Assembly (NCBI RefSeq): GCF_002844555.1
Contig: NZ_PJNI01000001.1
Coordinates: forward strand, 62,001-126,000
Length of the DNA stretch: 64,000 bases
Direction: 5' to 3'
Source: Brumimicrobium salinarum
Lineage (GTDB): Bacteria; Bacteroidota; Bacteroidia; Flavobacteriales_D; Crocinitomicaceae
Position 1 is the stretch's first letter, and every line of letters begins with the position of its first letter. Of this stretch, positions 9,664-17,726 are shown piece after piece. The notes under the pieces are model-generated. The model worked only from the letters and a program-made list of their open reading frames with translations, did no database searches and had not been told where the DNA came from. Both the position numbers and the translations under genes were made by a program.

Positions 9664-10205
9664 CTCAACATAAACAATATTACGGTTGCCAAAACTCCTG
9701 AAAAAGCTACGGAACCAAGTTTTCCGCCGTAACCGATAAACAAGCCACGCGTATAAATATAAAACAAGCCAGAAATGGCACTGGCAATGAAGATATAATG
9801 CAACTCATCAAACAAAGAGGTACTGGCCATACCTACAAAAGTTCCGCAATAAACAGTCAAAGCAACAGACTTTAGTTGTTGGGAAGAAGAATTGAGATAA
9901 GGCAATAATCCTCCGACTAATCCAACAGTTGCAGAAGCCAAAACAGCGCCCCAACCCAAATAATTGTTGAGATAAAAAGTGAGTAAACTTCCTGCAACTA
10001 AAGTTGAAAACTCCAATAGATTCCCTGAAGAATTGAATTTTTCTTGGAAAATGCGGGAGTAGCTGAACAACAATAAACCAAGAATTAACAGAAATAAAAA
10101 CGAAGAACCTCCAAAATGAGTAGCATCAGTTACACATCTTGCAATAAAGAAAACGTGCAATAAAAGAAATAATATATATCCAATGATGGAGGAGTTTTTA
10201 AACAT
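9660..10205 (-). CDS. polytopic membrane protein, unknown function
   Basis: The 181-residue protein has about six hydrophobic segments with small-residue-rich motifs (TVGLVGGLLPYL, GTFVGMAS, GYGGKLGSVAFSG). The last 70 residues are clearly related to the next gene, so the pair looks like a duplication that became a two-subunit operon. A consensus -7 element at 10213-10220 lies only seven bases before the ATG, which predicts an almost leaderless mRNA. Confidence 0.7.
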   Translation of the reverse strand: MFKNSSIIGYILFLLLHVFFIARCVTDATHFGGSSFLFLLILGLLLFSYSRIFQEKFNSSGNLLEFSTLVAGSLLTFYLNNYLGWGAVLASATVGLVGGLLPYLNSSSQQLKSVALTVYCGTFVGMASTSLFDELHYIFIASAISGLFYIYTRGLFIGYGGKLGSVAFSGVLATVILFMLR

Positions 10206-10212
10206 AGACTGG

Positions 10213-10220
10213 CAAAGATA
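10213..10220 (-). promoter_or_regulatory. -7 promoter element of the paired membrane-protein operon
   Basis: On the minus strand this reads TATCTTTG (consensus TAnnTTTG). Only seven bases separate it from the start codon at 10205, so transcription should begin at or next to the ATG. Confidence 0.6.
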
Positions 10221-10282
10221 GTGGGATTCTTGTCATCCGGAACCTTGGAAAAATATTTATTTTTTAAAAGGGTAAGACATTA

Positions 10283-10403
10283 GGGAGTCACTCCTGCGTG
10301 AAGGATAGTAACGGCATCCTTTTTTGAAAAAAAAGATATAGTGGATAGCCTGACGCTGCTGTTTTTCAATCATTTATTTTAAAGAAAAACAGCAGGGACA
10401 CGT
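10283..10403 (+). ncRNA. candidate structured RNA element
   Basis: There is no gene here but marked structure: GGAG-TCA-CTCC, then AAGGAT/ATCCTT around a 9-base loop (10301-10321), then a perfect 12-base stem (CTGCTGTTTTTC at 10356-10367 with GAAAAACAGCAG at 10384-10395). From memory, closely similar text (GAAGGATAG..ACGGCATCC..GATATAGTGGATAGCCTGA) recurs in Flavobacteriia intergenic regions, so I suspect a conserved RNA. It might belong to the Flavo-1 family, but I cannot confirm that, and the strand is inferred. Confidence 0.42.
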
Positions 10404-10452
10404 CCAAAATACTAAAACACCACCAATAAAAATTAGTCATCGAAATTTTATT

Positions 10453-10460
10453 TAAATTTG
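10453..10460 (+). promoter_or_regulatory. -7 promoter element of the 10.5 kb lipoprotein
   Basis: The sequence TAAATTTG matches TAnnTTTG exactly and lies 26 bases before the ATG at 10487. Confidence 0.55.
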
Positions 10461-10486
10461 ATTGTAAGTTTTAACAAAACACAATC

Positions 10487-11029
10487 ATGAAATACTTTTA
10501 CATCGCATTTATCGGCTTGGCATTCCTCATTTCTTCTTGTGCTTCTTTTAACAAACAACTCTATTCTGGTGAAATCACAAGAGATCTCAACTCCAACTAC
10601 AGCAATGATTCCATCCATTTCTACGTAGACTTGGCCGGAGACCATGTTCGAAACAAAAAGAAAAAAGACCTTAAACGCCAGCTAAAAACTTACAACATCA
10701 AACCCTTTAAAAACAATGTCATTGAGTATTTTGAAACCATCATCGATCCTTATTATGATGTATTCTTGTTTCAGTTTGCCAATGAAAAGGCGTATAACAA
10801 GTTCCTTGAATACAAGAATTTTGAGCATGTTGATTTCGATGAAAAAACGAAGAAAACCATAATAAAGGATTCCTCTCAATTTGTTTATGGAATCCAAGCA
10901 TCTCAGACTGATGGTAGTTCTATTTTGCTTTTAAGCTATGTCCGAGCAAAAAATGTGGACGATTATCAGTTGATGTTGAAAGAGTATGAAGGAGTGGTTG
11001 GGAGTTTTAAGGTTGAAGAAGGAGAGTGA
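10487..11029 (+). CDS. hypothetical lipoprotein
   Basis: This 180-residue protein has a clear lipoprotein signal (hydrophobic core, then SSC at about residue 18) and a mature part of mixed, charged sequence with no motif I recognise. It is probably anchored in the outer membrane facing the periplasm. The gene stands alone with its own -7 element and is followed by a long non-coding region. Confidence 0.75.
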   Translation: MKYFYIAFIGLAFLISSCASFNKQLYSGEITRDLNSNYSNDSIHFYVDLAGDHVRNKKKKDLKRQLKTYNIKPFKNNVIEYFETIIDPYYDVFLFQFANEKAYNKFLEYKNFEHVDFDEKTKKTIIKDSSQFVYGIQASQTDGSSILLLSYVRAKNVDDYQLMLKEYEGVVGSFKVEEGE

Positions 11030-11657
11030 GAAAAAATTCCTTCGGAAAACAAGTAAAAATCAACGTGCGAAGACCTTCTTGTTTCAAATATGATAATCCA
11101 CAGAAAAAAGATCCTTCGGAAAACAAAAAAACAAGGTTTTTATGTTTTCACCCCACTAACGATTTTTAAAAACCTCTAGATATGGACTACTTGCAGCGCT
11201 GCTATTGAAAGATTAATGCAAATGTTTATGTCTACTATGTTATCAAAAATTTAGAGTTTATATTTCCTCCCCCTTAATCCCTCCGTCAGCTAACGGAGGG
11301 AGCTGTCAATAACGTCCTACTTTTAATACAATTACAATGGCATATCCATTATTATGAATGTTTGATTTTTTACCGATAATAAAATCGTTACGTTTCCCCC
11401 TTCGGAGGGGGATGAAGGGGGAGGAATAGCAATGACGGTGTTTTAAACACACTATTTTAGCGTATCCTACAAAATAAAACTTAACCATTATTACATTTTT
11501 TTCATTTTTCATAAAAAATCAGATCCCAGAATGATATTCCCGAAAAGCTCAATGCAATGTATCAATTAAAACAATCTCTTTCAACCAAAAAACTTCACCC
11601 GTCAGCCGACGAATGAAGTTTTTTTCTTTATTTCCTTTTGAGAAGGCTTCTTCCCTC
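11030..11657. other. non-coding region with repeats and hairpins
   Basis: No supported gene. The text CCTTCGGAAAACAA occurs twice (about 11039 and 11110) and a similar piece occurs again near 30738. Two strong inverted repeats follow: CCCTCCGT-N6-ACGGAGGG near 11280, and a C-rich/G-rich pair near 11395-11425. A terminator for the next minus-strand gene closes the region. Confidence 0.55.
11587..11625 (-). terminator. intrinsic terminator of the dipeptidyl-peptidase gene
   Basis: The stem AAAACTTCA/TGAAGTTTT encloses a second short stem (CGTC/GACG). Both outer flanks are A/T runs, so on the minus strand the hairpin is followed by a T run 33 bases after the stop codon at 11658. It could work in both directions. 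Confidence 0.75.
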
Positions 11658-13703
11658 CTACTTCAAAAAGCTATACTTTTCAGCGTATTCTAACATCTGA
11701 TCTTTAAAGCCTGATTCGTAGTCAACTTTGATGTTTGTAATGTTTCCGTCCTCGTCTTTTTCTCGAACGAGTACCGGATTTACAAAACCACTGTATGGTG
11801 GAATGTTTAAAGGCTTAACGCGCTCTAGCACCTCAGCATGAATCGCTTGGTCAATTTTTACTGCGTAAGTTTCAATTAAGTTCTTACCTGCCTCAAAATC
11901 TCCTTCAGATTTGATGCGTTGAATCTCTCTTAACAATTCTCCAAACAATCCTTGTAAAGCGACATAATCACGGATCTTGAAATAAGTCTTTCCATCCTCT
12001 TGGATTTTTTCAATTACATTGTCTGCTTTTCCTTTTTCATAAACCCATGCAGCAACCAATTGACGATTTCTCATGTGAGATTGTTCAATATTATTCCCTA
12101 ATTTGATACGTTGCAATTGTGTCATTAAGCCGTTTCTGATATAAGCGTCGTATTCTGCTTTTCCAACTTCTAGGGTTTCCACTAAACCTAATTCAACCAA
12201 TTTATCATTCATCAAAAAGTAAAGTGAGACTAAATCAGCACGCGCTTCTTCCAATGCACTTGCATAATTTTTTAGGGTTTCTTTAGGTGTTCCAACTCCA
12301 GGATTCAATTGACCACTCGCATGTCCCACTACCTCATGAAGAGAGGTGTGTAACTTAGAGCCTAAAGCACCGTATTTTTTCGCACGTTCTAATTCTTCAT
12401 CGTCATAAGTAAACTCTTGTAGCATTGAACTACCAGAAGCGTTTTCATAAGCCTCAACAATGTTTCCTAAACTAACAGATTTTGAACCGTGTTCTGCTCT
12501 GATCCAATCAGCATTTGGAAGGTTCACTCCAATTGGTGTTGATGGTGACGCATCTCCAGCTTCTCCTACAACATTTACTACTTTATAAGTTACACCTTTA
12601 ACGTTTTTCTTTTTATGCGCATCCATAATAGAAGAATTGTCTTCAAACCATTGAACATTATCCTCTAAAACTTTCATTTGTGCAGAAGCTTCGAAGTCCT
12701 TCATTTGAACGATGGTTTCGTAAGTTGCTCTGTATCCTTTGGCATCACCATATACTTCAATAAATCCATTGATGTAATCGATATCTCCTTCTGTGGCTTC
12801 AACCCAAGCAATACTGTATGCATCCCAATCTTTTAAATCGCCTGTGTGATAATATTTAATCAACAATTTTAACGCTTCTTTCTGTGCATCATTTTCTGCT
12901 ACTTCCGTTGCTTTCTCTAACCAATAGGCTACTTTTTCAAGCGCAGCACCGTACATTCCTCCAATTTTCCATGGAATTTCTTTCAACTCTCCGTTTTCAT
13001 CAAGTACCATTTTGGAGTTTAGCCCGTAAGAAATTGGTGTAGTATCGTTAGGATCCTTAATTTTCGCATAATATGCATCAACCATTTCCTCAGTTACGCC
13101 TTCTCCGTAAAAGTTATTTGCACTACCAGCAACAATTCCTTTTGAAGCGTCTAGGTTTACCGCTTTTGCATCAACATTCGGATCAAAAATAGCATTTAAA
13201 GCGTCCTCACTTATTTCAGCATCTGTTGCTTCTAAAAGCGACAAGAAATAATCTTGCTCAAATTGTGGTTCGAACTTATCTTTTGAATAATGGTGGTGAA
13301 TTCCGTTAGCAAACCAAACTTGTTTTGTGTATTGCAAGAAGTTTTTCCAATCTTCAGAGCTATCTCCATCATGATTTGCCACAATGTGATCTAAAATGTT
13401 ACGAATTTCTAAATTGTGCTTGTAATTTTGATCGTAAATAATATCTCTCCCGCTCAATCCAGCTTGAGTTAGATAATACGCCAACTTCTTTTGTTGTAAT
13501 GTTAATTTATCAAATCCGTTGATTCTGTATCGCAACACGCGAATGTCAGCAAATCGGTCTGCTTCCCATTCAAAATCATTATTTTCTGTTGCTTCCGATT
13601 GAACCGTTTCGTCTTTACTTTTTTCTTCTTTTGTCTCACTTTCATTTTGTCCGCAAGAGAAAAGAATTCCCGCAGTAAGTGCCCCTACTATTATTTTCTT
13701 CAT
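11658..13703 (-). CDS. dipeptidyl-peptidase 3 family metallopeptidase (M49), lipoprotein
   Basis: The protein has 681 residues. A lipoprotein signal (LFSCGQ, Cys about 17) and an acidic linker precede the M49 domain. The family zinc motif HExxxH is present as SLHEVVGHASG, and the third ligand region EEARADLVSLYF follows about 50 residues later. M49 enzymes remove dipeptides from the N-terminus of short peptides; an exported form would serve peptide scavenging in the periplasm or at the surface. Length and motif spacing fit a complete enzyme. It is single, with its own terminator. Confidence 0.92.
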   Translation of the reverse strand: MKKIIVGALTAGILFSCGQNESETKEEKSKDETVQSEATENNDFEWEADRFADIRVLRYRINGFDKLTLQQKKLAYYLTQAGLSGRDIIYDQNYKHNLEIRNILDHIVANHDGDSSEDWKNFLQYTKQVWFANGIHHHYSKDKFEPQFEQDYFLSLLEATDAEISEDALNAIFDPNVDAKAVNLDASKGIVAGSANNFYGEGVTEEMVDAYYAKIKDPNDTTPISYGLNSKMVLDENGELKEIPWKIGGMYGAALEKVAYWLEKATEVAENDAQKEALKLLIKYYHTGDLKDWDAYSIAWVEATEGDIDYINGFIEVYGDAKGYRATYETIVQMKDFEASAQMKVLEDNVQWFEDNSSIMDAHKKKNVKGVTYKVVNVVGEAGDASPSTPIGVNLPNADWIRAEHGSKSVSLGNIVEAYENASGSSMLQEFTYDDEELERAKKYGALGSKLHTSLHEVVGHASGQLNPGVGTPKETLKNYASALEEARADLVSLYFLMNDKLVELGLVETLEVGKAEYDAYIRNGLMTQLQRIKLGNNIEQSHMRNRQLVAAWVYEKGKADNVIEKIQEDGKTYFKIRDYVALQGLFGELLREIQRIKSEGDFEAGKNLIETYAVKIDQAIHAEVLERVKPLNIPPYSGFVNPVLVREKDEDGNITNIKVDYESGFKDQMLEYAEKYSFLK

Positions 13704-13908
13704 CTTATGTTGTTTATTTTGATTTCCGAAAATAAGGATTTTCTTTCAATTGACCGTTAAAACATATTTATCTAATAAAAGGCCTGACATCTTACCTCAT
13801 GTAATTCATCAATTAGAGATATACACCTAACATAAACTTTTAAAATGTTTTATTGTTATTTAATAATCGGCACTAAAATGGAAAGCAACAATATTTGAAT
13901 TGCCTAAC

Positions 13909-14118
13909 ATGAAAAAGACCATACAACTGGTGTTTCCGCATCAATTATTTGAGGAAAGTGAATTATTGCACAACAAGAATGAAATCATCTTGATTGAAGA
14001 GCATTTATTTTTTAAGCAATACAAATTTCACAAACAAAAAGTCGCTTTTCATAGGGCCACCATGAAAGGATATGCAGCTTATTTAACGGCTCAAAAAAAG
14101 AAGCGTTTGCTTTATTGA
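13909..14118 (+). pseudogene. truncated cryptochrome/photolyase-related protein (N-terminal remnant)
   Basis: The first ~50 residues (MKKTIQLVFPHQLFEES, IILIEEHLFFKQYKFHKQK, AFHRATMKGYAAYL) match, from memory, the start of the iron-sulfur photolyase-related family, whose members have about 500 residues. After residue 69 the frame ends at TGA and what follows is the tail of a T9SS gene on the other strand, so everything from the FAD domain on is missing. The ATG at 13909 is preferred to the TTG at 13900. It cannot encode a working repair enzyme. Confidence 0.65.
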
Positions 14119-14120
14119 CT

Positions 14121-14823
14121 TTATTGTTTAATCACTTTTTGAGTGCTTACAGTATTGGCCGCTGATGCTTTTACGATATAAGTTCCTTTTGCCAATGCAG
14201 ACATATCAAGTGAAATGTTATTTGAACCACCTGATAAATGGTAGAAGAAACCACTGTAGACTTTGCCTGTTATTTCTGTTGTCATAGCTCCTGCGTTGGC
14301 ATCCGTACCTATAGCAACCCTCATTTTTTCAGGATTGTTTTGGTCATTTCTATTGGCATATTCATAAGATATTTCATAATCACCAGCTTCTAATGACATA
14401 GCTTGCGTATAAAACCAAGCATTAGCAGCTTCAGTACTATTATAGGTATATGAAAGCACATTTCCTGTAAATCCATTATTGAAATAATATTCTACTGCCC
14501 AATCATTTCCTGCGCCAGCATTTTCTGTTGATGTACATACAGGAACAGTAATATCGTCATTTGCATCACCTGCATATCCATTCCCCATGTCATAAACACG
14601 TTCTATTGAACCATTAGAAGTATCAAAAGTTCCATCCTGATTCCAATCAATCTAAATTGCAATATTGTGGGTGTACGTACCGGAAGGACCTGTATAGAAA
14701 TCAGCTGAAAATGAAAACGTTCCGCCTGAATTAATTTCAACAAATTTGGTTGTAAAATCACAATAACCATTCGGCGACATTCCTGAATTGTTGTTGGTGA
14801 GCGCAACAAGCGGATAAGTATGT
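14121..14823 (-). pseudogene. decayed T9SS-tailed (GEVED-like) protein, C-terminal remnant with in-frame stop
   Basis: One frame can be followed from the stop at 14121 back to about 14823: a beta-rich domain (TYTHNIAI, stop, IDWNQDGTFDT), then a jelly-roll-like domain and a T9SS-type tail (ALAKGTYIVKASA..KVIKQ). The TAG near 14655 sits where the GEVED-type domain normally has Trp, so TGG to TAG is likely. There is no N-terminal half or signal peptide; the reading frame starts directly at the stop of the upstream lipoprotein gene. The part from 14588 down remains open (155 residues) but would lack export signals. Confidence 0.7.
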
Positions 14824-14825
14824 TG

Positions 14826-15326
14826 TTATTTAAAATACTGATGGAAAGTATCATAGGATGCCAACAGATGTTTGATCACGTCATTAGCTTCCTCTTGATT
14901 TGTAGCAACTGCTAATTTTTTGGTTAGCTCTAAATGTGGATGTAACCATTTATGCAATTCATCATGGCTTTCCCCTTTCATGGTGCAACTCGAAATTAAT
15001 TCTTTGTTTTGAGCTTCGATATTTTTGGCTAGCATTTCGTAATCTTCTCCTTGAGACTTTACGTATTCTTTTAAGTAATCCTCTCCTTTACGCACATAAG
15101 GTTCCATTTCTTCGTTGATTTCCCATTTTTCTCCTTCGTTTAAAGAAATTTCCTCTCCATTGTCATGGTGATGATCATGTTCATCTGCCGCTTGTTTTTC
15201 ATTTTGATCCTGTTCCGCTGCATCCACCACTTGTTCTTGTTGCGCTTCAACTTTGTCGGTGTTTTCATTGCAACTAGCAAGTAAACCTAAAGTAAATATT
15301 CCTAATGTAATTACTGTATATTTCAT
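14826..15326 (-). CDS. His-rich hypothetical lipoprotein
   Basis: The 166-residue protein has a lipoprotein signal (LLASC, Cys 19) and a glutamine/glutamate-rich linker with a DEHDHHHDN stretch. A helical C-terminal domain carries one cysteine and several histidines (SSCTMKGESHDELHKWLHPH). The His/Cys content suggests metal binding, but no family is recognised. A TATATTTA -7-like element lies upstream. The downstream pseudogene begins exactly after its stop. Confidence 0.72.
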   Translation of the reverse strand: MKYTVITLGIFTLGLLASCNENTDKVEAQQEQVVDAAEQDQNEKQAADEHDHHHDNGEEISLNEGEKWEINEEMEPYVRKGEDYLKEYVKSQGEDYEMLAKNIEAQNKELISSCTMKGESHDELHKWLHPHLELTKKLAVATNQEEANDVIKHLLASYDTFHQYFK

Positions 15327-15439
15327 AATAATTGATTTTTAACAGGTAAATATACATATAAAAGACTGATATCTCTTTTAATCTGATGGAAGTTTAATTG
15401 ATTTTTATGTGGAAAAAACGTTCAAATGAATTATTCCAT

Positions 15440-15447
15440 TATATTTG
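15440..15447 (+). promoter_or_regulatory. -7 promoter element of the trp operon
   Basis: TATATTTG matches TAnnTTTG exactly. The first leader-peptide ATG is only eight bases downstream (15456), so the trp mRNA should start with little or no untranslated leader before that peptide. Confidence 0.65.
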
Positions 15448-15455
15448 TCGTCGAA

Positions 15456-15506
15456 ATGAACACAACAATTAAAAATAACTGGTGGTGCTTAGATGAAATA
15501 TTCTAA
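15456..15506 (+). CDS. trpL1: trp leader peptide 1 (16 aa, tandem Trp)
   Basis: The peptide MNTTIKNNWWCLDEIF has two adjacent Trp codons (15480-15485). Translation overlaps the first arm of an RNA switch: TGCTT (15486-15490) can pair with AAGCA (15509-15513), GAAGCA (15508-15513) can instead pair with TGCTTC (15541-15546), and that last segment is half of the terminator stem. A ribosome stalled for charged tRNA-Trp would cover arm 1 and free arm 2 to block the terminator. This is the classic ribosome-mediated layout. The name trpL1 is mine. Confidence 0.8.
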   Translation: MNTTIKNNWWCLDEIF

Positions 15507-15534
15507 TGAAGCATGCTATAAATAATATTTACTA

Positions 15535-15564
15535 AAGATCTGCTTCTAGCAGGTCTTTTTTTTT
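15535..15564 (+). terminator. trp attenuator terminator 1
   Basis: A 10-bp stem (15535-15544 with 15548-15557, one G-U pair) has a 3-base loop and is followed by an unbroken run of nine T (15556-15564). It lies 28 bases after the stop of leader peptide 1 and overlaps the antiterminator segment 15541-15546. Confidence 0.85.
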
Positions 15565-15574
15565 GCAATAAACA

Positions 15575-15637
15575 ATGTCAAAACAAGAACTTACATACAA
15601 TATTTGGTGGTGGAACTTTAAAGATTATAAAATCTGA
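15575..15637 (+). CDS. trpL2: trp leader peptide 2 (20 aa, triple Trp)
   Basis: The peptide MSKQELTYNIWWWNFKDYKI starts ten bases after the first terminator and has three consecutive Trp codons (15605-15613). GAGAAG (15636-15641), at its stop codon, can pair perfectly with CTTCTC (15679-15684), which would break the second terminator stem. It is a second complete attenuator unit, placed in series with the first. The name trpL2 is mine. Confidence 0.8.
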   Translation: MSKQELTYNIWWWNFKDYKI

Positions 15638-15670
15638 GAAGACGCTAATATATGTATCCAAAAAAACTAT

Positions 15671-15698
15671 AAAGCTTGCTTCTCGCAAGCTTTTTTTT
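15671..15698 (+). terminator. trp attenuator terminator 2
   Basis: A perfect 9-bp stem (AAAGCTTGC 15671-15679, GCAAGCTTT 15685-15693) with a 5-base loop is followed by T to 15698. It lies 37 bases before the trpE start codon and shares bases 15679-15684 with the proposed antiterminator. Confidence 0.85.
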
Positions 15699-15735
15699 GC
15701 GCCAAAACGAAAAACAAACATGAAAAACCAAAACA

Positions 15736-17148
15736 ATGAAATATAAAGTTTACACAAAACACAAAAAGAAATTAGCCGATTTATACACACCGGTTAATCT
15801 TTACAATAAGCTAAGGGATCATTTTCCGAATGCCTTGTTGCTTGAAAGTGCAGATTATCATGATCGTACCGATAGTAAAAGCTTTATCTGTCTCTCCCCA
15901 TACGCAGGCTTTGAAGCAAAAGGAAAAGCTTACGAATACAAGCTACCTCATCAAGAAACAAAAAGCTTCGTTGCTGAAGAACATCAAAGCGTTTACACAG
16001 CTTTTCAAGATTTCATAGCTCATTTCGAAGCCACCACCACAGAATTGCCTTTTAACACCCAAGGACTTTGGGGGTTCTCTTCTTTTGAGGCGGTTCAATA
16101 TATGGAAGACATCGAAATGAACTCCGCAACCCATGCAGTAAAAGATAATCCCAATTTAAAATATCAATTTTTCCGTTACGTATTGGTTTTTGATCATTTT
16201 AAAAACGAACTATACATTACACAAAACGAAACTGATGAAAAAAGCAATTTTAAAGAAGGTATTTCCTTTGTAGAGCAACTGATTGACATAAATAATCTAC
16301 CTAATTTCTCATTCTCCACAGATGGCGATGAGACCTCAACGATAACAGATGCTGAGTATAAAACGATGGTTGAAAAAGGAATTCGCCATTGCCAATTAGG
16401 TGACACTTTTCAATTGGTGTTATCACGGGCATTTGAGCAAAAATACAAAGGAGATGATTTCAATTTGTACCGATGCCTAAGAAGCATTAATCCTTCACCT
16501 TACCTTTTTTACTTCGACTATGGGGATTTTAAAATTTTTGGTGCTTCTCCAGAATCACAATTACAAGTCCATAATGGCGAAGCTTCCATTAACCCAATTG
16601 CAGGTACAATTTTGCGAGGAGATTCACAAAGTGAAGATAAAAAGCGTGCTGAAGAACTCAAGAAAAACCCTAAAGAAATGGCAGAACATGTAATGTTAGT
16701 TGATCTAGCTAGAAACGATTTAAGCAAAAATGCAGCACAGGTAAAAGTTGAAAATTATGCTGAAATTCAGTTTTTCTCTCATGTAATTCACATGGTCAGT
16801 AAAGTAAAAGGAAAGTTATTACCTCATCAAAGCAGTATTCGAACTTTTGGGAACACCTTTCCTGCTGGAACTTTGTCTGGTGCGCCAAAATACGAAGCCC
16901 TATCATTAATTCAAAAATATGAAAAACATAAGCGTAATTTTTATGGTGGTGCAATTGGTTTTTTTGGTTTTGATGGCAGCGTTAATCATGCAATTATCAT
17001 TCGATCGATTTTAAGTAAAAACAACACACTTGTTTACCAAGCAGGTGCCGGAATTGTTTCAGAAAGCACTCCTGAAGGAGAGTTACAAGAAGTAAATAAT
17101 AAAATTAAGGCCATTAGAAAAGCCATTCAAAAAGCAAATGAGTTATGA
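15736..17148 (+). CDS. trpE: anthranilate synthase component I
   Basis: The 470-residue chorismate-binding enzyme makes anthranilate from chorismate, using ammonia supplied by TrpG. The C-terminal chorismate-binding domain is intact: ISNPSPYLFYF-type segment (here INPSPYLFYFDYGDFKIFGASPE), GTILRG, DLARNDL, PAGTLSGAPK and GAIGFFGFDG. The N-terminal part would carry feedback inhibition by Trp; the family's LLES motif is at about residues 34-37. It is first in the operon, 37 bases after the second attenuator terminator, and overlaps trpG by ATGA. Confidence 0.96.
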   Translation: MKYKVYTKHKKKLADLYTPVNLYNKLRDHFPNALLLESADYHDRTDSKSFICLSPYAGFEAKGKAYEYKLPHQETKSFVAEEHQSVYTAFQDFIAHFEATTTELPFNTQGLWGFSSFEAVQYMEDIEMNSATHAVKDNPNLKYQFFRYVLVFDHFKNELYITQNETDEKSNFKEGISFVEQLIDINNLPNFSFSTDGDETSTITDAEYKTMVEKGIRHCQLGDTFQLVLSRAFEQKYKGDDFNLYRCLRSINPSPYLFYFDYGDFKIFGASPESQLQVHNGEASINPIAGTILRGDSQSEDKKRAEELKKNPKEMAEHVMLVDLARNDLSKNAAQVKVENYAEIQFFSHVIHMVSKVKGKLLPHQSSIRTFGNTFPAGTLSGAPKYEALSLIQKYEKHKRNFYGGAIGFFGFDGSVNHAIIIRSILSKNNTLVYQAGAGIVSESTPEGELQEVNNKIKAIRKAIQKANEL

Positions 17149-17726
17149 AAATACTGGTTATTGATAATTACGACAGTTTTACCTACAACTTGGTATATAT
17201 TTTAAGACAAGCCGCAAACGATGTAAGTGTATTTAGAAATGATAAAATTACCCCCGAAGCAGCACTGAACTATGATGCTGTTGTGCTTTCTCCAGGTCCA
17301 GGAACACCAGATAAGGCAGGAAACTTAATGGCTATTATTGAAAAGTGCGCAGGAAAAAAGCCAATACTTGGGGTTTGTTTAGGACATCAAGCTATTGCCA
17401 CATTTTTAGGCGGCCAACTCCGTATATTACAAAATGTTTATCACGGTATTCAATCTGAAATAGAAATCATCGATTTTGAAACAAAACTCTTTAAAGGTTT
17501 ATCAAACCCATTAAAGGTAGGTCGTTATCATTCATGGGATGTTGATTCAAACTATAAAGGTAACTACAAGGTCACGGCACAAACCGAAGAGGGAAACATT
17601 ATGGGGTTGGAAAATACTGTCCTAGGGCTTTATGGCATCCAATTCCATCCAGAAAGTATTTTAACTCCAAAAGGGGAACAAATAATCAACAACTTTTTAA
17701 GCATTTGTAAGAACGATAAATCATGA
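17145..17726 (+). CDS. trpG: anthranilate synthase component II (glutamine amidotransferase)
   Basis: The 193-residue class I glutamine amidotransferase releases ammonia from glutamine for TrpE. The nucleophile elbow GVCLGHQAIA (Cys about 80) and the His-Glu pair in QFHPESILTP are present. Starts in the ATGA overlap with trpE and ends in the same kind of overlap with trpD, which suits equal translation of the complex. In many bacteria the same subunit also serves aminodeoxychorismate synthase. Confidence 0.95.
   Translation: MKILVIDNYDSFTYNLVYILRQAANDVSVFRNDKITPEAALNYDAVVLSPGPGTPDKAGNLMAIIEKCAGKKPILGVCLGHQAIATFLGGQLRILQNVYHGIQSEIEIIDFETKLFKGLSNPLKVGRYHSWDVDSNYKGNYKVTAQTEEGNIMGLENTVLGLYGIQFHPESILTPKGEQIINNFLSICKNDKS

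Noticed and set aside
14603-14854. 83-residue minus-strand frame
   Set aside because: It is the wrong frame of the decayed GEVED-like gene; the correct frame is interrupted by TAG.
15535-15698. T-box or TRAP-type control of the trp operon
   Set aside because: No T-box core motif, no run of G/UAG triplets; Trp-rich leader ORFs explain the structure better.
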